Source: Tomocerus qinae (Eukaryota > Arthropoda > Collembola > Entomobryomorpha > Tomoceridae). Taken from it: a stretch of 64,000 nucleotides of DNA. Positions 45,986 to 57,137 of the stretch are shown here, one piece after another; the first letter of the stretch is position 1; every line of letters starts with the position of its first letter. The translations under genes were made by a program, and so were the position numbers. The stretch lies in assembly GCA_020055645.1 (NCBI GenBank), contig CM034549.1:7564001-7628000 (forward strand), read 5' to 3'. The notes below the pieces were generated by a model. That model was not told where the DNA came from and made no database searches. It was given only the letters and a program-made list of their open reading frames with translations.

Positions 45986-48543
45986 AATTTTAGAATATAA
46001 AATTGGTAAGGATTGAACTTGGTTGAGGTGTACAATTAATAGAGTGGGTGGGTAAAATGGTATATTTCCTATCCATCATGTAGCCAAAATATGAACAAAG
46101 TCAACAAACATGCATTTCGGATTTAGGTTACTTATTCTTCATCTCGCATCCATCATCATTGAAAAAAATACAATTTTTGCTTTGTGGAAAGGAAATATTT
46201 ATTTTACCCTCATGAATGTTATCTTACAATTTTAGTCTCGTCTGTGGAGACTTGGAGAGAATAACATTGCAAATAATGTAAACGGAATTGACAGACAGGT
46301 GGAATTTTAAACAGTTAGAATAAGCTTGCATGCTGAGATGAGAAATATTTGTTTGTTATCAATAGGAATATTTACTTTTGAAATATTTATTTAAGTTATG
46401 TATTTCACGATTGTGCCATGCATGTTATGCGTGCCTACAATTTATTACGGTATAATATTTACTGTATGGAAATTCAGAAATGTTAACATTCTAGTACAAA
46501 ATGGTCATTTTCGAGTGAAGCAAACCGCGTACTATGTATGTGCATAAAAACTAAGGTAAATAAAGATAACGCCTTATGATATTTTAATATATGTGTTGCT
46601 GAACTATAACATACATCTACTACACTTACATTACAGCTTCGTTTACAATATCGATACGTATTTTAAGCGAATGTAGCAAAGTGTCTTGTTATTCAGTGTA
46701 CTAGATACTTCTAGGAAAAATTTTTGCAGTTATTTATTTTGTAACAATGTAGAAGGTCATGAAAGGTGAAAGGATTGACCTTGTTTTTTACCGGTATGAA
46801 CTCGTTAACTATATCCGCGTTTAAAAATTATTGACAGAAAATCACACAATCAGAAAGAATTGAAGAAAATGAACCCATCAAAATCATTTAGCAATAAGAC
46901 CAACAATAACATAAAATTGACAAATATATGTATTTATTGCTGTAAATATTATTGCTGAAAGTGATATAAATATTGTTCTACTTCATTCCAGGTATGCATT
47001 TTTCATTTTGTAGACAAAGCATTTCATTTCAAGAAGTAGAATAAAGATGCTTGTGACATAGCCGAGGAATAAAATGGCAAAAGATGTAAAAACATCCTTT
47101 AGACTCAAATCATGATAATTCACTACATCTAGATCAACGCAGGTGACTTTGAAGTCCCTCGTGTATCTGATAATTGGACGAAAGCTGAGTCCCCGTTCTT
47201 TCATTATGATTATACTGAATACATACAATATAGAAATATATATAATAATTACACCACTCTATTATTTACAGTTACATAATTAAAAACAACAAAGTTGGAC
47301 GTACACATAGTTGAAGGACTCTGTAAAAGGAGAGTTAGACTTCATGAACATTGATCTTGGCAATTGAGTTTTGATCACAGGGAAATCTAGAAATTTGTTG
47401 CACACGTCCTTGTCTTGGTATTTCTCTGATTTTCTCACGAATGTGTAAAACACATCAGGCCAAGAGATCATAGCACTACCTCCACGCTCTATTTCCGGAA
47501 TGATATCAACAACAGCCTTTATTTTTGTCCTGTTTACAATATTTTCTTCTAAACGCTGAGAATCCAAAAAGTCACACAGTAATTACATACAGTTACCTAA
47601 ATTGTAGCAAAAAAAATATCAAAAAAATTAAAAGAAAAGAATATTGCTTACTACATAACTGGTCTGCAAAACGGTCTCAATGAACAATTTGTAATTGGCT
47701 TTCAAAATATCGTCAAACGACTGAATGGGGGCATTTTTCACCGATAAAGTTGATACGATGGCTGCACTGAATGCTATAAAACACACTATCCCCGACATAT
47801 ACGCACAAATAGATACCAGTTTGAGAGAAAAACTGCTGGGGGAAGTGAACCAACCCTTCAAAATAAAAAAAATCAATAAATAATTTTGAACCTAATTATA
47901 AGTCTATGATTGGAGCGCAAGCACACCAGGAAATTGATCAGGAGGGTGTCAAATTTTGTTTAGTGCATAATATTTGTAAGAACCACAAAACATTATGGCC
48001 AATTTTGTCGAAATGAGTGAAAAATGGCTATATTATTATTATAGTGATATAAATACCAAAACTAGATTTTTGGTATTTTGATAAAATTACTTATAGGAAT
48101 GCCTAATGTGTTTTCACCCTAGCTCCCCCTCCCCCCGTAAAAGGTAGGACATTGCTGTCTTAAACGAGATAGGGCAATATGTGTCATATATAAATAGAGC
48201 CCTCTCTACTGGAAGTTAAAGTTTTTAAATGATGAGACAGACCTGTTGGGTACCTGAAGCAACAGCAATCAAAATACTATCCCTAAAGATTTCGTCATCA
48301 TTTTCATCCAAGTCCTCCATTTTCTTTTTAATTAAAACGAATAGATTGAGAGCAACAACGATGGCCACCCAGGTTGAAAACATAGCTAACCATACAGAAT
48401 AGTGAAATGCAGATGCATAAATATCTCTGAAAGTGTTGAAAGAGGGTTTTGTGATGAACGCTCTAATTCTGAAAAAAATGATAAATGATTTGAGTGACAC
48501 ATTCATAAAGCCACTCCTTAATTTTCCATTGTTAGAGCATTGG

Positions 48544-49651
48544 TGTTCGGGCGGGTTTTTAATGTTATATGGGAAAATGTTGATTTGTAGTGTAGTTTAA
48601 GTTATTGACACGCAAACCGCCACTCTTATGTCTAATTGTTGTGTGTTGTATTCTCTTATATGTAAACTGACTAACTTTACTTGTAAAATGTGCTAATTTG
48701 TTTAGGCGACTATTAATAACATGTAAGGCGACAACATTATTCGATATCGTATGACCTATTCTATTATTTAACGTAATGTATAAGCTTAACTAATATGTGT
48801 TATTCTATGTTCAAACCGTATAATGTTTAATGTGAAATCTTGTATTCTCTCATAAATGTGGAGACCATCACATAAATGTGGAGACCATCACTTGAGTGTG
48901 GAGACCATCATATGAGTGTGGAGACCATCATATGAGTGTGGAGACCATCTCATACATAGAGTACGATACAATGAACTCTATCCATGTAATGTAATGTATT
49001 TTATGATGTGTTTCATATTCGTGTACTTTCGTGTCCAGACATTATGTTAATTAATGTAAGAAAATCACTATCTTAATCCCCAATGTCAGGATTTGTACAC
49101 TTTTATTGTATGTATTTGACCTCTTTGTGTTATATGGACTTACTTGTATTAGTTAAGATGTTATATATTGACTCGTGTATACTAATCTCTTACCGAACTT
49201 TCTAGAACTTAATTTTGTATTCATGGCGTCCCTAATTACGCATTCATGTAGCTTTCTGTTGTATCCTTCCAATGTGTTTCAATTGTCTATATATAGGACC
49301 CATGTCAATGTAATTCAATGCGATTTCTTTGAGTCTTGTGTGAGCATTCGGTCAGACTAGTCAGGAACTCTTGTCGTCTTTTACTTGAAATTAAACTATC
49401 CTGACTAGAACTTTCTTGTTTCCGTTTGTTGATTATTTCATTTACTTGTCGTTTTTGATTCTCATTACTCGTTTTACTTAGAGTCAATTGCATTCTATTT
49501 GTAGTCAGTATTTGAGTTCATAGCTTCATTTATCTCACTCAAGCTCATTTCGCCATAACTTACAACATCATTTAATTCAACATTTTGAATCTCATCTAAT
49601 AATTATTAGACCACTAATCCTTTTTCCAATTCTTTGCTACAGCCCAAAACA
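48544..49651 (+). repeat. Left LTR of the Bel/Pao element
   Basis: Starts TGTTCGGGCGGG, ends CAGCCCAAAACA. Contains a five-unit 20-bp tandem repeat (GTGGAGACCATCAxATxAxT, about 48859-48955). I saw no difference from the right LTR. Confidence 0.93.
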
Positions 49652-52613
49652 TTGGTCCTTCGAGCCGGATACTCGGGTTACTTGAGTTATTGTGACCCTG
49701 GTTCCAAAAACTATCGGGAAACTGTTCGAGCGTTGGAAAAGGATTTGGATTATCAGCTTCGTTTCACTGCATCTTATTGAAGATGGATACTCTACTCAAC
49801 AGACGGACAAACCTGAAGGGAAGAATTACATCAATTCAGAAGGTAATTGAAGGCCATACGACTAGAGCTCTGACGGCCTACGAAACCAAGGCTTGCATGG
49901 ATCAAGTGAATAAACTGATGGAACAGAATGATTCTCTGCACGATGAAATTACTTTCATCCTTCCGCCTACTGATGACGTTGCTCCTCATGAAGACGTTCG
50001 TCGAGCCCAAGAGCTGAGACTGATAGGATTAGTAAGTCTACTCAACGAAATCATCAACCCATACTTATCACTCGGAAGCTCATCATCAACAGGAAGCCGT
50101 GCACAGGGAGAGTCTTCAACCACTTCATCTGGTCCTCAGGATACTAAGGTTCGTCTACCTCAATTAAACTTGCCTACCTTTAATGGAAGTCGTCACGATT
50201 GGACTTCGTTTCATGATTTGTTCAAAGCTGCAATTCACAGTAATGACAAACTGAGCGATGCCCAAAAACTTCAATATTTGAAATTATCTTTGACTGGAGA
50301 GCCATCACTTCTTCTCAAGTCATTTCCGATTACTGATACTAATTACACCGAAGCGTGGAAAACTCTCACGAGCAGGTATGAAAACACGCGTGAAATTATT
50401 AGAGCAAATTTTGAGCGATTACTTAGCCAAGGCCACGTCCAGGCCGAAAACCCTACTACTCTGCAGAACTTACTGGATACAACGCAGGAGTGTTCGAGGG
50501 CAATCAGCAACGCTGGAGCTGATGATAAGCAAGCATACGATTTACTGGTGATGCAATTTCTTCTTGGAAAACTGGACAGCGAATCTCGTCTTCAGTGGGA
50601 ACTCACGGTCGACCCTGATACTCTACCTACGATGGAAGGCTTCATAAAGACCTTAGGTACTCGGGCACGAGCTAATGTCGCAGCCAAAGTCCCAGAAGCC
50701 GGAAAACCGAGGATTGAAGGGAAGAAGAAAGATACTGTGGTGAACCATGGAGCAGCTGCGTCCAACTTCAATGACTTTAAGTCACCTTGTTCTGCTTGCG
50801 GAGGAAGTCACTATCTGTTCAGGTGCTCAAGCTTCAGATCGATGTCCGTCGACCAGCGTTGGGACCATGTCCGAAGTAACCCCTGCTGTCATTTTTGTTT
50901 GAAGAAAGATTGCCGGAGTGATTCTTGTCTCTTTGGAGGATGTAGAAGCTGCAAGGAGAACCATAATATTTTACTCCATAAGGAAACACCGAATTCGGAT
51001 CCAGTCTCAGAGCCTGTTCCAGAACCAACTCCGTCTAGTTCGTCGGTAGTTGCTCAACCTGGCAGGGTAGGTCTCTTTTCGTCTATCTTTTCTAATACTC
51101 AAGTTCTATTGTCTACAGCCTTGATTCGAGTGCAAGACAGAAGCGGATGTTTTCAACTCTTCAGAGCACTATTGGACAACGGATCACAGGCTAGCTTCAT
51201 CACTTCCAGCTGCGCCACCAAACTTGGTCTATGTCGTTAGAAGGTGAACGTTCCACTTACTGGATTGGCAACTGTCAGCGCTGGGGCGTCTCAAGAAGCA
51301 GCTGAGGTGACTTTTACTTCATGTCATGGATTTGAACCTTTGTTTCGTGTACAAGCCCTCATCCTCAAGCAAATCACCCGTGATCTCCCAACTGCACCAC
51401 TAGTTCTAGAGGATTGGCCTCATTTGCGTGAGTTGCAGCTTGCGGATCCGCGGTACTACGAGGAAGGCAGCATTGATATTCTCTTGGGAGGCGACATCTT
51501 CTATAGTCTCCTTACGACTGGAATTCGTCCAGGCCCACCTGGGGCACCTTTGGCAGTCAACACTGTGCTTGGCTGGATCGTTGGTGGTAAGGTTGGTAAT
51601 ACCAATACCAATACTTCATCAATTTCTACTTTTTATGTTCAGTGCGATGTGAGCGATCAACTTCGAAAATCTTGGGAACTTGAAGAATTCTCCGATACGA
51701 AGCTGCAACCTCCCGCAAGCGTGGTATGTGCAAACCACTTTGTATCAACTCTTTCACAAGTTGAGGACGGGCGATTCGTCGTTCGTCTGCCCTTTAAGTC
51801 CAGCGTCGGTACACTTGGAGCATCTCGTGACTCTGCCGTATGTTGCTTGGAGGCTGTGAACAGAAGACATTCGGCAATTCCTCTTGAGCAGGAGAAGCAT
51901 AACGAAGTCTTTGAGAAATATTTTGATCTTAACCGAATGGAACTGGTCCCTGAGTGTGTCATGGGTAAGGTAAATTACTTTAAGCCTCATCATGCTGTTT
52001 TTCAGGACTCCAGTACCACGACCAACGTTCCGGTCGTTTTCGATGCATCAACTTCTACTTCGTCTGATGTATCACAACATGATATATTGATGGAGGGACC
52101 GAAATTTCAGGATGATCTGGTTTCAGTTTTTACTCGGTTCCTAAAACGTAAGGCGTGGAGGAAAGACTCAACTGAACCCTTAAGAGTTTGCCGTATGTTA
52201 GCGGCGACATGTGGGACTTCTACATCTTCCTTCATTGCTAAATTCTGTGGCTTTGAGAAATTGTCGAGGATTGCTGTTTGCTTATCGCGGAGTCATCAAT
52301 GTGTTGCCAGCAGTCAACTGAAGTCCTTATCTCCAATCTTGGACTACGAACTTGGGTTGCTTCGGGTTGGCGGCCGCCTTCTGAAAATTGCCATTTACCT
52401 GGATGCCAAACATCAAATTCTTTTGCCAAGGACAAGCAGAGTGACTGGGATGGTCGTTTTGTGGCTACTCATACCGGAAAAGACGGATTGACGAGAGTAG
52501 GAACCATCAAGACGTCAACTGGAAAACTTCAACGTCCGATTACCAAAGTATGTATTTTACCAATTGTTTAAGATATAAATGTGTTGAAATTTGATATTTC
52601 AAGGCGGGCTGTA

Positions 52614-53721
52614 TGTTCGGGCGGGTTTTTAATGTTATATGGGAAAATGTTGATTTGTAGTGTAGTTTAAGTTATTGACACGCAAACCGCCACTCTTATG
52701 TCTAATTGTTGTGTGTTGTATTCTCTTATATGTAAACTGACTAACTTTACTTGTAAAATGTGCTAATTTGTTTAGGCGACTATTAATAACATGTAAGGCG
52801 ACAACATTATTCGATATCGTATGACCTATTCTATTATTTAACGTAATGTATAAGCTTAACTAATATGTGTTATTCTATGTTCAAACCGTATAATGTTTAA
52901 TGTGAAATCTTGTATTCTCTCATAAATGTGGAGACCATCACATAAATGTGGAGACCATCACTTGAGTGTGGAGACCATCATATGAGTGTGGAGACCATCA
53001 TATGAGTGTGGAGACCATCTCATACATAGAGTACGATACAATGAACTCTATCCATGTAATGTAATGTATTTTATGATGTGTTTCATATTCGTGTACTTTC
53101 GTGTCCAGACATTATGTTAATTAATGTAAGAAAATCACTATCTTAATCCCCAATGTCAGGATTTGTACACTTTTATTGTATGTATTTGACCTCTTTGTGT
53201 TATATGGACTTACTTGTATTAGTTAAGATGTTATATATTGACTCGTGTATACTAATCTCTTACCGAACTTTCTAGAACTTAATTTTGTATTCATGGCGTC
53301 CCTAATTACGCATTCATGTAGCTTTCTGTTGTATCCTTCCAATGTGTTTCAATTGTCTATATATAGGACCCATGTCAATGTAATTCAATGCGATTTCTTT
53401 GAGTCTTGTGTGAGCATTCGGTCAGACTAGTCAGGAACTCTTGTCGTCTTTTACTTGAAATTAAACTATCCTGACTAGAACTTTCTTGTTTCCGTTTGTT
53501 GATTATTTCATTTACTTGTCGTTTTTGATTCTCATTACTCGTTTTACTTAGAGTCAATTGCATTCTATTTGTAGTCAGTATTTGAGTTCATAGCTTCATT
53601 TATCTCACTCAAGCTCATTTCGCCATAACTTACAACATCATTTAATTCAACATTTTGAATCTCATCTAATAATTATTAGACCACTAATCCTTTTTCCAAT
53701 TCTTTGCTACAGCCCAAAACA
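52614..53721 (+). repeat. Right LTR of the Bel/Pao element
   Basis: Same 1108-bp sequence as the left LTR, including the five-unit 20-bp tandem repeat (about 52929-53025). Followed at once by the ATTGG target duplication and IR-A' intron sequence. Confidence 0.93.
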
Positions 53722-54675
53722 ATTGGTATTACTATTTTAATTGTGAAATAGAACTACCCGAAGTATGTATGTGTTGGCTGCAAAATTGTTCCACTTTTCA
53801 TTCTCTCAGCTGTTCCTACTGATCCTGTTAAAGAGATATCAACCTTTCCAGCAATAACGGCATCCCGGCTCGTATCGGTCACAGTTGCTTTCTCCCTGAA
53901 TAGTTAATAGAATACATAGCAATTTGCCTTTCGATAAAATTCATAAGCCCTTCATAAGAATCTAAGGTCGATCACAAAAGTCTTACGAAAAGTTAAGGTA
54001 ATCTCGTATTAGTCGAAACATACTGACTTCTACACCGCTATTAAATGTTGTAATGTTACCAATCCCGAATTTAGCTGCATACTCAAATTTTTCATCTTGC
54101 TGTCAAATCATCAAAATTAAATGTTAAAAAACCGAAAGGTAATTAAATGTACCTTAATAAATTGAAATTAGGAAATAAATTGAAATGGAAAAAATACTTA
54201 CAACTGCACCTCCAATGATCTCTACTCTTTTGAAATCATTCCGTCTTAACAGTTTTCCTTGGATTATTGTTAGCAGATCCTTTTCTTTCGTATTTGTAGG
54301 ATATTCAAGTTTGTGGCAAAATGGAAAATCTTTGATTGAATATATTTCCCAGAAATCAATGATTTCATTATTGTTGTCTTCAGAAACGAAATATACATCA
54401 CTTGCAAGAGTGATGTTCTTAATTGAACTAGATAATATATTATTGTTAATTACACCGCAAACATCGCCAGCACTATTGTCTTTCTTTATTGGAAAGATGA
54501 ATAATAAACCGCTGTTCCGAATAAACGCGTTAGGATATTCCAGTGCTATCTACATTTTAAATCATCAAAATATAATTAATTTATCTCCGTAAATGAATTT
54601 AAATTTACAAAATACATTGGAGACTTCAGATGAAAAATAATTAAATTAAGTTATGTAATTTCCAATTTATAGTTG

Positions 54676-55488
54676 TATAATTATAATACCCAATTACAAA
54701 TTGTATATGTAATAGTATAATTTTATTTTTATTGGGGGCTGCCGCCCCCAAACCCCTGTTTGAGGAAGATAAATAGTTGGTATCCTTGTAGTTAGTAAAA
54801 CACGAACCAGTAAAGCGTAAATGTTTGAATTAGTATAGTAGTAATGAGCATTATAGATATGCATGCCCATTACAATTTGACATTTTCGATGCCTGGAATC
54901 GCACTCAATGCTAATAATTTTTATCCATCCCTGAAATTTTCCTCGTTGTTTATTTGTTACAATCCCTGTAAGTACCCTCAAGCCTAATGTATTTTCCATC
55001 CCTGAAATTGTTCACAGTAATCGGTATTTGCATTGAGATGTGAATGTAACTGGGATTATTGGGAATGGGAATACTACGTAGCAGGAATAAATGCATTTTA
55101 AAATCCGACATTATTATCATTATTGAGATGATGCAAGCCAATGAGCCAATTCAGTGCACTCCGTATCTACGGAGATTGAATTAGGAAATGGAATGTGTAT
55201 TTCTAGTTCCATGAGTCTTTCAACTACCCAATGACTATGACTATATGACTATGATGCAGATGCATTGTACCAAGTAGCCAAGGAGATAAATTGGTGACCA
55301 AACAATTTCAAAATTCATTCTTCCGGTTCCTACGGCTAAAGTTGACACCGGACAGCTGATGTTGACCTGGATCGCAACCCACCGACGAATGCTTTATCTT
55401 TTCGGTATCTTGTATTATTTCATAGAAGCTGCTAGTTTTCGAGAAATCGGAGCTGACAAAATTTGAACCAGTAGTTAACTGCAGTATA
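54676..55488. other. Unassigned DNA beyond the IR-A' breakpoint
   Basis: No gene. A segment around 55029-55095 (GCATTGAGATGTGAATGTAA..) recurs in the linkers of macrosatellite units 1 and 2 (near 57930 and 58847). Confidence 0.5.
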
Positions 55489-55542
55489 AGTGGTGAAACC
55501 ACACATTGCCCTTCGGGCAATGCGCTGCCTGCTTTGCAGTTT
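55489..55542 (+). repeat. Hairpin-rich 54-bp repeat, copy 1
   Basis: AGTGGTGAAACCACACATTG.. contains GTGG/CCAC and the stem ATTGCCC-TTCG-GGGCAAT. An identical copy sits at 60902-60955 inside the macrosatellite. The UUCG-capped stem would be stable as RNA; no known RNA family recognised. Confidence 0.7.
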
Positions 55543-55555
55543 CTCCCCGTATAAA

Positions 55556-55712
55556 AATCAACCGGAAATCCAATTGATAATTATTGACTATGAAAATCAA
55601 CAGAAAATCAAAATTGAATAATGTTGACTATGAAAATCAACAGAAAATTAAAATTCATTAATGTTGACTATGAAAATCAACAGAAAATCAAAATTGATTT
55701 ATATTGACTATG
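55556..55712 (-). repeat. 40-bp tandem repeat array 2 (inverted)
   Basis: Four units of the family at 28820-29345, in the opposite orientation, directly before the AT-rich block. Confidence 0.88.
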
Positions 55713-57137
55713 AAATTAATAATTAATAAAAAGATATTAATATTATTAATATTATATTTAAATAATTAAGTAAATTGTATTATATTATTATAATATTAAA
55801 TAGATAATAATAGTTAATTTAATAATTTAATTAATATATAATAATATACTAATATATAATGTAGATTATATATTATAATTATAATTTATAATATAATTAT
55901 AACTTAAATCAATTAATTTATTTAATATTTATTAATAATATTTATTTATAATATTAAATATTTACTAATAATTATATTATAATAATTTATAACTTAAATA
56001 AAATTTATTTAGTTATAATAATTTTATTATAACTAAGATTTTATAATGTTAATATAAATATTATAACTAGTACTCAGTATTTAATTATAATATTAAAAAT
56101 GAGAATATATTTTCCTTAATATAAGTTATAATATATAAAATGGAGTGAGGTGCTGTAGTGAGGTGCTAAATTCCGATTCCGACCCCAGACTAAGTTGCAA
56201 GTGAATTAGCTGTATAAAATATAATAATATACAATGTATATTATATTATTGAATAATATAATTATAAATAATATAATATAATATAATTAAGTAAATTGTA
56301 TTATATTATTATAATATTAAATAGATAATAATAGTTAATTTAATAATTTTATTATAGTAATTTATAATGAAGATAATTTTAAAATATTTTATTTAATAAT
56401 ATATAATAATTTAAATATATAATATATTATAACTAGAATTTATAATGTTAATATAAATATTATAACTAGTACTCAGTATTTAATTACAATATTAAAAAAT
56501 AAAATTATTAAATTTATAAAGATAAAATAGCATATTTTAAAATGGATAAATATTTCGGAAATGACAACTTTACTCGAGTACTGTACATTGTCGTGTGATG
56601 CATTGCTGGTATTGTAACCTACATAAATCATTTTAAAATATTCATAATCTGGTTTAAGCTTTTGTAGTTCGTAGTTATATGATAAATTATAACCAGATAT
56701 ATCAAGAAAAACTAATAATATATTATATTTATAATATATATAATAAAATATAATACTGAGTACTAGTTATAATATTTATTTACATTGGTATTATAATTTA
56801 ATATATTATATTAAAGAGAGTAATCTTATATAATGAGTAAATTATACTTAAAATAATATAAAAAGTCATATGTTATTATATATTATTATATAATAACAAA
56901 TTATTAAATTAGCCGTATAATTACATATTATAGTAAGTCATATATTGTAATAATACCAATTTATACCAAATTATTAATAATTTTGTGAAAATCAAATTTA
57001 TACTAAATAATAATTATATTTATTTAGTAATCTTATATAATGAGTAAATTATACTTAAAATAATATAAAAAGTCATATGTTATTATATATTATCTATAAT
57101 ATGTAATTATACGTAAATTATATATACTCTAATTCAT
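55713..57137. repeat. Very AT-rich low-complexity block
   Basis: About 1.4 kb almost wholly A and T, with internal duplications: TAATTAAGTAAATTGTATTA near 55766 and 56286, and ATAACTAGTACTCAGTATTT near 56062 and 56462. Short non-AT islands at 56140-56210 and 56541-56720. No gene. Confidence 0.85.
56541..56720 (+). repeat. 180-bp repeat bracketing the macrosatellite, left copy
   Basis: ATGGATAAATATTTCGGAAA.. through CCAGATATATCAAGAAAAAC. A diverged copy in the same orientation is at 62088-62265, on the far side of the array. Confidence 0.8.

Larger units (their letters stand above)
48544..53721 (+). mobile_element. Bel/Pao LTR retrotransposon, broken but recent
   Basis: Two 1108-bp LTRs (TG...CA) flank the interior. 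The 5-bp target duplication ATTGG is intact (48539-48543 and 53722-53726). After the left LTR, TGGTCCTTCGAGCCGGAT is complementary to the 3' end of tRNA-Tyr and is the likely primer-binding site. Gag-like sequence (DUF1759-type region with PTFNGSRHDWTSFHD, then cysteine-rich knuckles) covers about 49.8-51.0 kb; protease-like (LLDNGSQASFIT) and shortened pol-like sequence fill about 51.1-52.5 kb. The order and motifs are those of Bel/Pao. The interior is much shorter than usual and the element is broken (a few breaks), so it is non-autonomous. LTRs look identical by eye, so the insertion is young. It sits in an intron of IR-A'. Confidence 0.9.
46983..54549 (-). pseudogene. Ionotropic receptor IR-A' (inverted paralogue of IR-A), 5'-truncated and split by an LTR element
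   Basis: Exons 54202-54549, 53987-54099, 53758-53895, then a 5.2-kb insertion in the intron, then 48243-48468, 47652-47855, 47305-47555 and 46983-47214. These match IR-A exons 3-9 in length and phase, and all stay open: here M3 runs into VKNAPIQSFDDILK and exon 8 ends LPRSMFMKSNSPFTESFNYV, the two places where IR-A is frame-shifted. Exons 1-2 (signal peptide and start of the ectodomain) are absent; similarity to IR-A stops near 54675 and AT-rich repeat DNA follows. Last-exon differences from IR-A (DLDVVNYHDLSLKD against DLNVVNFQDLSLND) show real divergence. It cannot give a secreted full-length receptor unless a new first exon was recruited. Confidence 0.83.
43677..54675 (-). repeat. Arm 2 of the inverted segmental duplication (IR-B' plus IR-A')
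   Basis: Reverse complement of about 22386-28109, enlarged by the LTR element at 48544-53721. Removing that element leaves about 5.8 kb, matching arm 1. The B' exons beyond 43677 have no counterpart in arm 1. Confidence 0.9.

Noticed and set aside
48859-48955. CRISPR-like array (20-bp repeats)
   Set aside because: Adjacent units without spacers inside an LTR of a eukaryotic retrotransposon.
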